Below the pieces are notes generated by a model. The model had not been told where the DNA came from. It was given only the letters and a program-made list of their open reading frames with translations, and did not search any database. From Megachile rotundata (lineage: Eukaryota; Arthropoda; Insecta; Hymenoptera; Megachilidae): a stretch of 64,000 bases of DNA. How positions within the stretch are numbered: the first letter of the stretch is position 1; every line of letters begins with the position of its first letter. A program made the position numbers and the translations under genes. This document shows positions 12,901 through 24,387 of the stretch, piece by piece. Location: the NCBI RefSeq assembly GCF_050947335.1, contig NC_134983.1, positions 2,232,001-2,296,000 of the forward strand, given 5' to 3'.

Positions 12901-13817
12901 GTTTCAATGACTATTGATGTATTAATTATTCTACATTAAATAATTATAGTTTACTAAATAAATACTTTGAATGCCTAAACAATATTATTTCATCTTTTCA
13001 CTAAAACAGTTAAGGGATTTGATCAAATCACTTCAGGGAAATCATACCACAGAATTATTATTTTAATATCTTCTGTGAATTGAATGTATATACCTTAGGA
13101 ATTTAGTCAAATCCCTATTTTCATTTTCTTGCGACATAAATACTTATAAAATTTCTAAAAGAATACATTCTCTGCTCGTGGAGATTAAGAACATGTATAA
13201 AAACTACCACATAAATTGTGCTATAATTTACCGCGTAAAAAACTAGTTGTAAAAAGTAATGCGTAATATTGAAGGACAGCTACATCTTTAATTAACAATA
13301 AAAAAATCTTATATTGTACACGGATGCACCAAATTCGGGCATCTTAATTTATTCGCGACCAATCGTGACTACGATATGTACTATTATTGTATAATCTAAA
13401 CAGAATATATTTACAGAATGTAGGTCAAACTCGACGGGAGCAACGATGTCAAGGAACTCTGAGATGTTCAGCTCTTTGCTAAGTGACACGGAGGAACATT
13501 TCAGACAACACAGAGACAGTTTGTCGCCTCGTGCAGAGAATCAAATAGCAGTTATTCAAACGAAGCCGGAAGTGAGCGTGAACACGAATTCAAGCTCGTC
13601 ATCAGACGAATCCCGCGAAGACAGAGCGTCTTCGGTCGAAACTGACGCTCCAACACGGGAAAAGAACGAACAGTGCGAGAAAAACAAGGAATATTACTCG
13701 GCGTTTCACAGTAGCAATTCGCAGTCGTTGACGCAACAGGATCAATGCTGTCCTGGTTTCACTATGTCGAAAAGTGGTAAAACGCGTCATCAAAATAATG
13801 GCTGTAACATCGCTTAA
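704..13817 (+). CDS. Gyc88E: Atypical soluble guanylyl cyclase, Gyc88E / beta-3 type (3' six exons; 5' end outside window)
   Basis: Cytosolic cyclase that makes cGMP from GTP; family members of this type are haem proteins reported to respond to oxygen rather than strictly to NO. Exons read as join(704..908, 1385..1531, 1785..1917, 4268..4495, 9745..10074, 13417..13817), all with GT/AG borders and matching phases (0,0,1,1,1). Order: signalling-helix coiled coil ending DELLYQMIPKQVADRLR, then the catalytic domain with metal-binding Asp in FSDVVTFTEIC and GDAYMVVSGAP, guanine-specifying Glu (VETIGDAY) and Cys (MPRYCLFGDS), and transition-state Asn/Arg in NTASRME. The tail is Ser/Glu-rich and ends CNIA. 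Near-identity of the catalytic core to insect Gyc88E is from memory of the family. The haem-binding H-NOX domain is not in the window. Introns are swollen by transposons, but the coding exons look intact. Confidence 0.9.
1385..1531 (+). CDS. Gyc88E: Gyc88E exon: catalytic domain with first metal Asp
   Basis: Acceptor TTTTCAG|ATG and donor AAG|GTATTC, phase 0 on both sides. Encodes MFDSVSILFSDVVTFTEIC (first metal-binding Asp in FSD) through ITPMEVVSMLNAMYSLFDTL to VYK. The ATG is the Met of an internal codon, not a start. Confidence 0.9.
1785..1917 (+). CDS. Gyc88E: Gyc88E exon: guanine-binding Glu and second metal Asp
   Basis: Acceptor TTTAG|GTAGAA, donor ACAG|GTAAGA leaving phase 1. Encodes VETIGDAYMVVSGAP, then ENDHADRVCDMALDMVDAIT. 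Too short to stand out as an open frame; recognised from the conserved motif and the splice sites. Confidence 0.9.
2675..3737 (-). mobile_element. Element B, copy B1 (reverse, truncated) in a Gyc88E intron
   Basis: The left edge TTAACCGGCTTCGAAAAAGG and the right part ending CGAAGTCGGCGTATTTT match, reversed, the two ends of B2-B5. Between them are a 135-bp tandem array (2890-3420) and one arm of the inverted unit with GCCTCCGAAAAGG. One arm and most of the spacer are missing. No coding capacity. Class uncertain. Confidence 0.72.
2890..3420 (-). repeat. 135-bp tandem repeat inside element B1
   Basis: The phrase AACTTTTGAAATC recurs at about 3021, 3156 and 3291, i.e. at 135-bp spacing, with a more diverged unit before. 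Each unit carries an ACGGAAAGCT...GATATTAGCGAAA core. B2-B5 carry one or two units of the same repeat. Confidence 0.8.
3738..4267. other. Intron sequence, no feature seen
   Basis: AT-rich remainder of the Gyc88E intron after B1; no exon, repeat or element recognised. Confidence 0.5.
4268..4495 (+). CDS. Gyc88E: Gyc88E exon: catalytic core with guanine-specifying Cys
   Basis: Acceptor TTTCAG|GTC completes the Gly codon left by the previous exon. Encodes LHLQIRVGIHSGAVVAGIVG, KMPRYCLFGDSVNTASRME and ends KGKG. The donor G|GTACGA at 4496 is chosen because it restores phase 1 with the next exon, giving GTMKTYWLEKRE as expected for the family. Confidence 0.9.
4496..8953. other. Long Gyc88E intron: AT-rich, with short-period degenerate tracts
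   Basis: No exon recognised. 6000-6290 and 6960-7100 are degenerate repeats of AAATTTGAAGATT and AATTCCAAAATTCC types. One inverted-repeat element sits at 7339-7682. The open frame at 7913-8188 has no family resemblance and is probably chance. Confidence 0.5.
7339..7682. mobile_element. Small MITE-like inverted-repeat element
   Basis: Imperfect inverted repeats of about 60-70 bp face each other: TTTAGTTTCCAAAAATGTG at 7369 and its reverse complement at 7632-7655, with matching GCCAGGA/TCCTAGC flanks further in. About 340 bp, no ORF. No clear target-site duplication found. Confidence 0.5.
8954..9718. mobile_element. Element F, copy F1 (inverted-repeat element)
   Basis: Left end GTTTACATTATGCCAGTAA followed by GTGCTAGTAGTC repeats; right end ACCAATTACTAGCATAATAT. 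The same termini occur at 59569 and 63188 (F2). The interior 9085-9560 is filled by an AAATCCCTACATCCC-type degenerate repeat. It ends about 25 bp before a Gyc88E acceptor. No ORF. Confidence 0.55.
9085..9560 (+). repeat. Degenerate AAATCCCTACATCCC repeat
   Basis: Dozens of imperfect copies of AAATCCCTACAT / CCCTAAAT-like units of 10-17 bp, C-rich on this strand. Two near-identical copies of a longer unit containing ATATTTCGAGAACCCTACAT lie at about 9165-9225. Confidence 0.8.
9745..10074 (+). CDS. Gyc88E: Gyc88E exon: end of cyclase domain and tail
   Basis: Acceptor ATATTTCAG|GA, donor GAG|GTGAGT (phase 1). It starts with the last conserved cyclase segment (TMKTYWLEKREHRPS) and continues into a low-complexity regulatory tail rich in Ser, Thr and Arg. 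Element F1 ends about 25 bp upstream of the acceptor. Confidence 0.87.
10768..11102 (+). repeat. Probable solo LTR with heat-shock-element motifs
   Basis: GC-richer block in an AT-rich intron, beginning TGTAAGCG and ending GGATATTACA. These are the same ends as the well-bounded solo LTR at 36097-36343. It contains HSE-like motifs at 10887-10929, a TATA-like AATAAAAAG at about 10987 and a GTGTGCGTG run near the left end. The flanks (TTAG / GAAG) do not give a clean duplication, so boundaries are inferred. Confidence 0.42.
10887..10929 (+). promoter_or_regulatory. Heat-shock-element-like cluster
   Basis: TTCTAGAA at 10887-10894, then GAATGTTCTAGAA at 10917-10929, a perfect three-box nGAAnnTTCnnGAAn match to the HSF binding consensus. 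A two-box GAATGTTC follows near 10967. Function is inference from motif only. Confidence 0.5.
11160..12060. repeat. Degenerate AATTTGGAAATTTGAG tract
   Basis: About 900 bp of imperfect 8-12-bp units such as GAATTTAGAAATTTG. A-runs and T-runs alternate with roughly helical spacing, and G is strongly favoured over C on this strand. No coding potential; open frames here are by-products of the periodicity. Confidence 0.8.
12061..13416. other. Intron sequence before the last Gyc88E exon, no feature seen
   Basis: AT-rich, no exon, inverted repeat or recognisable element. The polypyrimidine/acceptor region of the final exon is at the right edge. Confidence 0.5.
13417..13817 (+). CDS. Gyc88E: Gyc88E terminal exon: Ser/Glu-rich C-terminal tail
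   Basis: Acceptor TTTACAG|AATGT. With the preceding exon's G it reads ECRSNSTGATMSRNSEMFSS and runs to a TAA at 13815-13817. Contains MFSSLLSDTEEHFRQHRDS and a run of Ser (NSSSSSDES), with no recognised domain. Base composition is more GC-rich than the flanks, as expected for real coding sequence. A candidate AATAAA lies at 14348. Confidence 0.82.
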
Positions 13818-14522
13818 TAGGCGAATTTCGAAAGACACCGATCGATTTGATTGCTCGTCAAATACGAGTGAATTCCTAACCTGAAAGTAGACCACTTTCG
13901 ATGGGTTATATACTGATGATGAATACTCTTCGAACGATTTGGATGATCGAGAATTGATCGGAGAAGGCTATTTTATTTATCTTTCGACCTGAGTTTCATG
14001 AATTTCTCACGAACTTAGTGCAACGATCTTCTGTGTGTAAGATACAGTAAAATTTCGATATAAGCGAAAATGATCTACACAATATAAACGAATTATTTCC
14101 ACCACTAGTAAAAACTCCTTGAGACGTTATATTTTTATGCAGTCAATGTCAAAAACATAAATTCTTTAAAACAGTATAGTTTTTATAATTTGTCCGAACG
14201 GCTTAATTTTGTTGAGAAGCTGTACCGATTAGTTCTGTAAATGACGTGAATGAAAGAAACTGCAGTTCAGAACCGCAGAAAAGCAATGGAATTTAGAAAA
14301 AAGCAGTAGAATAATTTTTTGTAACTTTCTCATTTAATAATGATCATAATAAAGTCAACTATGTTTTAAACCATTTAATTTTATTGAAATCCGTTAATGT
14401 AGAAGTAAGTTATGTTCATCGAAATACGTAAAAATTTAGATTTATTATTAATATCAAGTCAAGAACTATTTTTATGACTTTTAACTGCATTTACTCAGCA
14501 TATGGTTTCATTCATTTAAGTA
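13818..14522 (+). other. Probable 3' UTR and downstream flank of Gyc88E
   Basis: Follows the TAA at 13817. First possible poly(A) signal is AATAAA at 14348-14353. Otherwise AT-rich with no second gene visible. Confidence 0.45.
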
Positions 14523-14524
14523 TA

Positions 14525-15272
14525 CAGGGTGTTACCTGTAACGCTACTCACGATTTTTCTCCCACTTGCAGCCACCTTACGAAAAAAAGTTTAAAATAAA
14601 ATTTTCAGGGTATGAAGTGCACAATAGATATTAGTAAAGCAAATTTTGAAAACAGTTTGTTCTATTGGCAAAGTCAAGGTCACCTTGGGTTTCTTAAATA
14701 GGACCATATATTTTTTTTTATTCATAGCTTTAGAGGACATCGAGACGAATTCGAAACATATATTACATTATATTTTTATTAACATATTACTCGATTTACA
14801 GAAGTGGAAATGTGAAGTAAAAGACTGGAATATTATGTGATGGAAGGCGGCATATGTTACATTTTGAACATGTAATTAAATAAAGTGTATTTTTCTTATA
14901 TTCTAGTCGCGTGTTTACATTCAGTGATCTCTTTGGAACCAAATAATGGTTACCCTACCAAAGTCAAAAGCTAAGTACTTTACATTTTTCCACTTCTGTA
15001 AATCGAGTAATATGTTAATAAAAATATAATGTAATATATGTTTCGAATTCGTCTCGATGTCCTCTAAAGATATGAATAAAAAAAAATATATGTTCCTATT
15101 TAAGAAACCCAAGGTGACCTTGACTTTGCCAAGAGAACAAACTGTTTTCAAAATTTGCTTTACTAATATCTATTGTGCACTTCATACCCTGCAAATTTTA
15201 TTCTAAACTTTTTTTCGTAAGGTGGCTGCAAGTGGGAGAAAAATCGTGAGTAGCGTTACAGGTAACACCCTG
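14525..15272. mobile_element. MITE with long terminal inverted repeats (TA target site)
   Basis: Left CAGGGTGTTACCTGTAACGC and its reverse complement at the right end, flanked by TA (TATA on both sides). Inverted repeats extend about 290 bp with small differences, so the element is nearly a 750-bp hairpin. Open frames 14646-14840 (+) and 14921-15151 (-) are the two arms read in opposite directions, not genes. Ends and TA duplication point to the Tc1/mariner group. Confidence 0.85.
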
Positions 15273-15274
15273 TA

Positions 15275-17450
15275 TAGTAGGTTATCGCAAAACGTACTGA
15301 TTCGTTTTAAAATCTTGTTTATTATAGCGTCCATTTATTATAGAAGTGACCGCGATTATTTTCTTCGTGATTCTGATCTTAAAATGGCACTTAAAATGAT
15401 ACTTAAAATGGCAAAAGCACATCATTTACTAAAATAATTTTCTTAGAGTATTTAAAAAGAAGCTTAAACTGTTTAATCTAATGTGAAAAGGGATTCTTAT
15501 ATTTCATTCAGATTTCCGTAAGGTAATATCAAAGTGAGGATAGCACTTTTTTATTCTTGACTTTATTACCATAAAACTTTTTCCAATAGATTTTGACTGA
15601 TTATGATAATTTAATTCAATATAAATCATAAACATGATTTAACTTGCACTATATTTACTGATTTTACAAGATTCGAACACAGAGAATAGCAAATGAAAAG
15701 TAAGAAATGCTGTAACTGCGAAAATCGGTAAAAGTCTCTTGCTCAGATATGATTTTTCTGATTAAAATGAAATCAAATACGATGTTATTCAGTACGCATT
15801 TACTTGTAATAAGTTATTAAAGCAAAGTTCTCGATATAAGCAAAGTATTTGAAATTACAAGTAAATATACATGTGTTTGTCCTCATTGTAATTAGAAAAA
15901 TGTTACAAATATTTTGATAGAAACTTGTTACCAAAAAAATGAAAAATAAAAGTGTTTTATTCTTACATTAGGATGTCCTACCGATATGTTAGTTTTTTTT
16001 TTATGTTTGGCTGGAACGGTTCCTGCCCTTCTTTATGTTTTGCAAATTTCAATCAATGTAGGAACTACACGACATAAAGGAAAGTTTAGATCCAAAAAAT
16101 TCGCTAATATCGAGACTTCACTGTAACATCAGAATTTTACATTTAAATGGGCAAGAAATGCAAAGAAACATACATTTAAGATTTAAAAACATTATTATAA
16201 ATATCAACAGAAATTATTGTGTAGTGTTGAAATTATGGAAATTTGAATCGTTTTCTGCATATTTTGTTATAAATTTATTATTTTCTTATTTATTTTATGA
16301 TAAATATCAAGATGGTACGACGTTATAGGAATAGTAATTATAATTTCTAATATTATTTATAGTTATTTAAAATGCCAATATCGCTGTTATATATGACATT
16401 TTGTTTAATATGTGTACGTTTACGTAACATAACTTTATTGAAAAAAGCGTGGTGGTAAATTCATTATAACAAAAAGCAATAATGTATTGAATAGCATCAT
16501 TGAATTCATAAAAAATGGTCCAGATCACTAGTTTTTTTAATGGACATTACGTTGTAAGTCAGAACACACGAAGAATTTAAACTTTACATAAATATTAGTA
16601 TGTTCAATTATTGATAAAATGTGACTTTAATATAAGTTCGTATAACAATTGTTATAATATTAAGTTAACTTGCCTTGTACAATTTGCAATAATTTCTTTG
16701 TTAAAAACATTAATAAAAATTTATTTAAATTGTGTAAAATTGGTAAGAAATTGAATAAAATTGCTATATGTTACTTGTAAAATCAATAATCGAAAAAATT
16801 GATTCGTTAAACCTAAAAAAATTAATTAACGATAATAAATAAATTAAAGAGAGAGTTATATTAAGTATTTAGTGTTTTTTTTTTAAATTTCAGATAATTA
16901 CTATGATTCAGACTTAATATGTTAGAAACAATTACGTCATTGTTTTTGTAATGAAATATTTTTTTGATTAAATTAATATTGCTGTTAGTGCAAGAAATTG
17001 GTTATCGTTTCTAGAATTCCACGTAGCTTCTGCAAAATTTACATGTAAACTAATTCTTTTAGTTGCATTTGAAAATAATAGTGTCGTCAGTTTTACCGCA
17101 AAAATATCAAACTGCAGCTCTCTCTTTTCTAAGGTTCCATGTCATTGTGCTAAAATGTATAAATTTTTATCAACAATTAGTCGATGTGTATATGATAAAT
17201 TGATTTCAGATTTTACAAAAAGGTTTCTTGCGCTTACACTTACTTTTGTTCGAAATTTAAGAATAATCATGAACTTTTAAATTTATCTAACTATCTGTAA
17301 GTGCAATACATGTATCTCTATAGAATTCTTGTATAAGCGTTTTATTAAAAATAAAAAATAAGTAATATATTTATGATAAAATACACAGAATAGTTTAAAT
17401 TTCCATAATTGTAACATTTCATATTAAGTGTATTAGAAAAGAGAAGTTCT
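15275..17450. other. Intergenic AT-rich DNA, no feature seen
   Basis: Very AT-rich with stops in all frames. I see no gene, repeat array or element boundary. Confidence 0.5.
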
Positions 17451-17454
17451 CCCT

Positions 17455-18114
17455 TGTTACATCCGAGGAATATTCCTTTTCCGTCGGTATTCGGGTCGCG
17501 ACCGAATTGACTCGCAGGAATGCATTAACGCGGCATTCTGCGAAGGCGATCGCGTAACTCCAAAATGTGCATGAGTGACAAATGAGAACTCGATTTGGCA
17601 CACTTTCGGGTACAAAAACCGCCGACAAGCGCGAGTAAAGAGTCAATGGTTGATAGTTGATAGTCGATGGTTGATGGTTGGTTGTAGTTGATTGTTCGTG
17701 ACTTTACACTTCGAGGTTTTCTTCGCGCTCGGCCAGCGGTCATTCGCGTATCGTATCTCCGGGTCTGATAATACAAGACCCGTAAACAGTTAATTCCGGG
17801 AGTGCGTGCGCCATCGCGTAGGTCCACCGCGAAGGATAAGACTATCATCGACGTCTAGAGGGGCGAAGCAGTACCCGAAACCAAGCCACCATCAGTCACG
17901 AGTGTAAGTGCGTGTGAGAGAGAGAGAGAGATCATCATTGTAAGTAAGGAACATATACAATAAAATCTAATATAACCAACAAAAGGCTTAGTCAGTTCGG
18001 AAATAGCCTCCATCGAATTCCCCTGATTAGGCTAGAAATCGGAAACCGGCTAAGGTCAAGGTGTGCGTCAGCACTTTAAGGTTAAAGAACCGCAGAATAG
18101 TCAGCGACGTAACA
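17455..18114 (+). repeat. Solo LTR, 660 bp (Ty3/Gypsy-like)
   Basis: Starts TGTTAC and ends GTAACA (perfect inverted ends) and is flanked on both sides by the 4-bp duplication CCCT (17451-17454, 18115-18118). Much more GC-rich than surroundings. AATAAA at 17959 sits where an LTR poly(A) signal is expected for + orientation. Has a GGTTGATAGTTGAT-type short repeat at 17646-17690 and a (GA)n run near 17918. No internal retroviral-type genes follow, so it is a solo LTR. Confidence 0.85.
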
Positions 18115-18118
18115 CCCT

Positions 18119-21100
18119 AACTGAATGCGAATCTGCAATTATAAGATTTTGAAGCCCAAAACATTTGCCATCACATCAAAAATCTTCTCACATTATATAG
18201 CACGTGATTTGTTTAACTCTTTGCACTCCTATGTCGAGAAACCCTTTCTTGATCTATTTTGTAAATTAAAAAGTTGGTAGGTAAAAGAAATTAAGGAGAG
18301 CAAAGAGTTAAAATTTGAAATGTGCTTTTTCTGTAAGTAATTGCCCATTTGAATTTAAAATTACATTTTACATATAAGCGTGTCATTTCACGAAATTTAA
18401 TTGAAATCCGCAAGGATCAGTTCGAAAGCTTTTTTTGTGAGTTAGTAACTTGTTATCTTGGATTGAAAATAGACCCTCCATTTTTGATTGAGTGAACAAA
18501 TACTCTTTGAACGATTTTGTTGGTTGAGAATAATTAAGAAGGCTATTACTCATGATTGTTGTGTTCTGTACACGAAACTTGTGATTATTTGAACAAGGGT
18601 TCATAGCAAACTGTCGAACAAATCAACATGTTCATTGTGGCGGCGGTTGGAGAAGCAATGTTTGGAGTAAAATGCAATGTATGATGTAATCTATGGAAAA
18701 CATGTTACAAACTGTTTAGAACAGTGATCAAAGATCAAATCAAAATGGCAAATCAAAGATACGTTGAGGAGGTTATAGGTTTTACGACGTACATAGTAAA
18801 ATGTGAAATAGAGAGAATAGTGTTGAATCTATTTTTTTTCTTGCGATCCAGGCGTATGCAGCGGCTACAGGCTGTTGCATTTTACCGTTATTTAAATGGT
18901 TGAATTTCACGTCCACGGAAATTTTTAATTTTCATATTTGGTAATTTATTAATATATGAAATTCCCTTTATAATATCCCTTTACATCTTCATATTTAGAA
19001 ATTTAATAATTTATTAACTTGTGCATTTATAAATACATAAATATAGGAATTTTTAATTCGTAAACTTTCACTTTAGATAAATTATTATAAATTTCGTAAT
19101 TTAGAAGTACCTAAGTTTAATCTAAAAATATAGAAATATCAAATTTTATTTCCAAAATATTATGGAAGTTTGGAAATATAGGAATATAAATATTTTTAAA
19201 TTTCTAAATTTAAAAAGTTGGATATTTAAAAATTTGGAAATATAGCGATCTAAAATCTTTAAATTAAGAAGTTGATTATTTAACAATTCTGACAATTGAA
19301 TTCGAATTACTAGCTCCTGTACCCTGACCTCACGAGCAACGTTGTCCATCACTGATTTAGAACATTGTGAAAGAGATTCGTACTAAACGCGTGTCCGCTT
19401 TGATTTTACACGGATATTACAATAAAAGTCAGGTCGAATTTATATTAGTACACTGGACCAACGAAACAATTAGTTTAAAGGACTGTTATTTATTTGTATA
19501 AAGTGTTTCGTTTTTCTTGTTCACGACACTGACAGGAACGGAAACATTATGGTGACATTTATTTGTCTTGAATCTGAAAATACAAATTAACCAAGTCACT
19601 TAATTGACGAGTAATTAATGCAAACAAGTATACCAATGTAAATCCGGCTTTACTTTCAAGAAGCCTCTGCTTATCTTTGCAGGAGGTGTTAATTCTCTAA
19701 CGGTGGATTGCTGAAACAGCGACAATTTAAATTATATTTTAGACCTAAAATAAAAAAATGTTAAACTGTTACATATTATTGATACAATATACGAAAATTT
19801 TTTGTTTAAGAACGTAACAATAAAAATCTTATTCTGAATTATGTACATACAATTGTAGGGTAACTATGTCTAATTAGAACACCTAACTTTAGTAGTCTGC
19901 TAAAAATAGAGACACGTTTCTTTTTCTACGTAATTAACGATAAAATATGACAAAATTGGTAGACAAATGCATGCTAATGGATGATTAAACAAAAATTTAA
20001 GTGTTTCTTTTTTAACTTGTTTTTCTCGTTATATTTAACTTGTCTTTTAGGAACTTTTGAGCATTGTGAAACAAATTCAATATTTCGCATTCATTTATTC
20101 TCTTTTCTTTGTAACTAAATGTTATACATGGTTATTTTGCTACTTATGTATTGGGATATTACAGTGTTCTAACTAGCTATAGTTACCCTTTACGTTGCGT
20201 AGGATTAGGTTACGATTAACCTAGTTTTAACATTCGACGTTCAATGACCCATTAAGAATCAAGCAGTGAAATAATGTGATTTTTATGCATGCAGTTTTTT
20301 ATGCTGCAGACATTTAAAATTAGTTATGTATATTTACAAAATATTAAAATAACAACTGGAATTGTTATCGTATAATGTATTACGGGATTCCGACGAGTGA
20401 ATGATGGATCTACTTCAGATTACAAATTCTGAAATAAATACATATTTAAAATTATTAATTATACGTTTATTGAAATGAATAAAATATATAATTTTTTCAG
20501 CATGATTAAATATCATTGCTCATTGTTTACTCTGCACAGAATATTGTGGAGATGAATGCTATTTTACAGGCAATACACATTTCAGATTTATTAGCAATTA
20601 TAATTAGACGGTAATGCATGGGCCTGTCCAGATCTCTATATTGAACGTGTATATGTATGCGTATGAATAACTCAGGTGTGCAGTCAAAAGCAAATCCGGC
20701 TTTCCTCACGAAAATACATATAGTAACTAAGGGAGAAAGAGACCTTTCATTCACAAACTTTTACAGATTTCTAAGAATTCATAAATTTGAGAATAGCTTA
20801 AGAATTTGGGGCATATGAATATTGCGAATTTAAGATTTAAAGATCTATTGATATCAGAATTTCGGTACTGGGCATATAGGAATCTGAGATATAGAGACTT
20901 GGGACACAGAGACTTGGGATACAGGGACGCAGGGAAACAGGGACGTAGGGACACAGTGACTTGTGTTACAGGGATTTGGGACATTGGACGTAAGATATGA
21001 AAATGAAGTATACAGGCATTATTAAAGTTTAGCGATCCAAAAATATAGGGATTTGCAAGTATATACAGACTTTGGAAGCCATGGGAATTTAGGGACTTAG

Positions 21101-23387
21101 AAATTTTGGGGGTCCAGAACTTTGAGGATCTAGTGTATGAGAATTTCAGGATCTTTTAGTATAGAAGTTTGGGACTCTAGAGATTTCAGGGTCTAGAAAT
21201 TTTGGAATTTACAAATTTGAGCATCTAGGAAATTACAAACAGTAAACGGGAATATTAGTAGATCTCCAAATTTCGAAGTTCACACATTTTTTTGTCCAGA
21301 AATTTTTAAATTCTCAAAAACTCCTAAAAATAAACGACTGGAAAACTGTCCTTTTCGTTGCCATATTTTCTATAGGGAAGGCAGATTTATGGTTGAGTGT
21401 ACAGTGTACATGATACTACTGCGACGTAACATGACCGTGGTGCACGAGAAGTATTAATCAATTGAATATATTGTATACTATTAATTATAAATTTAATACG
21501 ATCTTGGTTTTTAATGGGTTAAAATATTGAGCACAAAAGTTTGACCGAAAAAGGAGCAGGGTATCCCAAAAACATTATACAACCCGAATATTATAGACTC
21601 TACTTGTGAAAACAAATCAAAATTCTTTTACTGTTTTGACAATCTGTGCCATCTTCGGTTTTCAGATAGAAGCAACTGAAAGTTGAAATATTATGTACTT
21701 TTAGAGTACATTCTGTCTGAAATATTTGACTAAAGTTTTGCAAACATATCGTTTCGATATTTTTGTTCGACTGATATCTAGAATAAAAATTCATAATCTA
21801 TGGATGAGCGTTTTCGATAGACGGTTTTTCAAATTTTACGCGTCCCCAATATTTCACACATAACTAATGTTTTACCCATAACCCATACTGTACTCGGAGT
21901 CTATTATTTTAGTGTTCTACAAATTTATATTAAAATACATTTTAGATTTTTTTCTATATATGTTGGAAATGAAAATGTGAAAAAAACTTACAAAATAAGT
22001 TAGAGAATGTTTGATGAAATCAAAATGTATCATCTTACCTCACAACTTTTAATAATTATTTCTATTTCTGCGTCCTTGTGGGTAACGTCATACCAAATTT
22101 TTTAGGAATACAAAAGCATTCCTCTAGCTTGTATTCTAAACTATCATTTAAAGTTTGTCGATACTCTGAATAGTCTGTTTTTACATCGCGTTCCGTATTA
22201 TGTAAAATAAATAGTTTAATTGCAATTACTAACACCAATCGACTTAAACGTACGTTTTATAGTAATAAATGGTTAATAAATAATAAAGTTGATCGAGTAC
22301 ACAATGTATCCTAATTTGTTACCGCCAAACTTTATTAACATATTTTATTCATGCAAATAAAGAAAGGGTGTTATATCAACGTAGGATTTCAAACGCTTTA
22401 TTAAAAGCTAAGACAAAAATACGAAATGATAATGTATTATTCTGAATCGGATTGTACACAATTTTTGGGATATTCTGTATTTCTTTTAAAACACGTAATA
22501 AAATGATGAATAAAAATAACTTATGTTACTATTATTCGTCACAAATGTATAAAAAATACATCTTCTTGGTCGTGAAAGTGTAATTAATCAAACGAATTTA
22601 TTGATCATTTATTTATTGTTCAATATAAATTTATGAATATTTTTGTGTTTTGCTGTAACTACAAATTCATCGATCTACGGATAAGAATGCTATTAGTAGC
22701 AGCATGAACTTGGCGGGGTGAAACTTTTTGACTCGATAAATCAAATCGGATATGCGTTTATAAATGTAATAATTAATAGATTGTGGATGTTTATACACTT
22801 ATGACATATCAAAATACGTAAACATTTGCAAATTGTATATTGCATGCAATAAAATGAAATAAAATGTTGAGAAGATGCAAAACACACGAAATGTGCAAAA
22901 TAAAATTATATTATTATCATCTTCTTTTTCCATCGAAAGAAGTATTAAAAACAATGAGCTATGAACATCAAAAATTATATAGTTGAGAAATGAGGTCTTC
23001 ACTTGTGAAATAGAAAAAGGAAATCGATCGTGTATGTGGGAATATATTACATTTAGAGGTGTCAATTAAGTTAAATTTAATTTAAATTTAAATCGATTTT
23101 GTGCGTTGTTTATAATCATTAGATAAATACATATAGTTAAATAATAATACCTGTGTAGAATTTTGAATTATATAACGATAAAGTATCTACGTAAAGTAAT
23201 AATTAAGCAAACTAAAAAGGTACTGAAATTTCTTAATTTCAAAGGATACGTCATACACAGATAATAACACCTATTAGCTCTTTGGTTATTTAGATTTAAT
23301 TATAATTTAATAATTTAAATTTTAGTTACGTTATTTAAAATATATTTGAATAATGAATAATGAATTTTTTTTTAGAGGATTCTTTTA
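18119..23387. other. Intergenic DNA, mostly featureless
   Basis: AT-rich with no convincing coding region. 18960-19270 and 20755-21310 are degenerate AATTTGGAAT-type tracts; 20870-20990 shows ACTTGGGACACAGAGA-like units. The rest shows no clear element boundary. Confidence 0.5.
20755..21310. repeat. Degenerate short-period tract with GGGACACAGAGACTT units
   Basis: Imperfect units of about 10-15 bp, e.g. GAGACTTGGGACACAGAGAC and GGGACGTAGGGACACAG at 20895-20960, grading into AATTTAGGGACTTAGAAATT. Open frames on both strands arise from the periodicity. Confidence 0.7.
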
Positions 23388-23389
23388 TA

Positions 23390-24387
23390 CAGTATATTCT
23401 CTGTAAGTGCCAAAAAGATATTTACCGTAATTGTAAAAATTTTATCCTCGTTATTAGGGGTATCCACCTCGGAATCAGTCGGTTATTGAAACGACGGGGA
23501 TCCAATATCGATGACAGACATACTAAAGTAAGCAAAGGAAAAGATTGCAATTTTCTTATTTCTTATAATTTTTTCATAAAACTTGTACTATCGTATTCCC
23601 CTCGTTTTTCTGATTAAAATGACACTCAACACGATACAATTATGATCATAATTACTTATGTAACAAACCATAAAAGTTTCGGACTTTTACACTTACGGGC
23701 AGACTTTATACGGGGTGTCTCACAATTAGTGTAGGTCCCTGAAATGGAGGATAGTTGACATGATGCTGAATAAGTTTTCCTTTCCAAAAATAGGGTTTGA
23801 AACTTCGTTTTTGAATTGGAAAAACACGGACTAATCAGAACGCGAGGATTACTCGTGCGTAGATGCGAGAGCGACAGCTTCGAACCTAGTGACTGAACGC
23901 GTGTAATCCTTGCGCTCTAATTGTTCCGCGTTTTTCCTTAATAATTCAAAATCGAAGCTTCAAATCCCATTTTTGCAAAGGGAAATATTATTCAGAATCA
24001 CGCCAACTACCCCCCCCCCCCCCCTTTTTCAGGGACCTACACTAATTGTGAGACACCCTGTATATACGGCGGAGATATTCTAAATTACTTTTAATGGCTT
24101 ACTACACAAGTAATTATGATCGTAATTATATCATATTTGGTGTAATTTTAATCAGAAAAACGAGACGAGTACAATGATAAATGTTTCATTCACGTAAAAC
24201 CAAAAATAAAGAATATTAATTTTTGTGTTTAAAAGGCACGAGTCTTTCATCTTTGTTGAACCTCAGTCCCTCTCTGTTTTTGTGTCGCTATCCTTTTCTA
24301 CGTTCGGCTCATTACAAAGAATGTATACCTATTCTATGAATGTGGAAATCGAGACTTGAAATTTTCACATTTATGGAGAGAATACTG
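23390..24387. mobile_element. Element D, copy D1 (pogo-like MITE) with nested MITE K
   Basis: Ends CAGTATATTCTCTGTAAGTG and CATTTATGGAGAGAATACTG, flanked by TA on both sides (23388-23389, 24388-24389). The interior matches D2 at 38658-39560. MITE K (23711-24060) is inserted in the middle. The open frame at 23360-23617 belongs to this element and shows no transposase motif. Confidence 0.8.
23711..24060. mobile_element. MITE K, 350-bp hairpin element inside D1
   Basis: Inverted ends C(G/A)GGGTGTCTCACAATTAG, flanked by TATA. Reads as a near-palindrome with a loop around 23895. Its ends and the CGACAGCTTCGAA core resemble shortened element A. It holds a run of 15 C at 24010-24024. Confidence 0.82.

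Noticed and set aside
17419..17848. GC-rich block as first exon or CpG promoter of an unknown gene
   Set aside because: TGTTAC...GTAACA ends and the CCCT duplication show it is a solo LTR.
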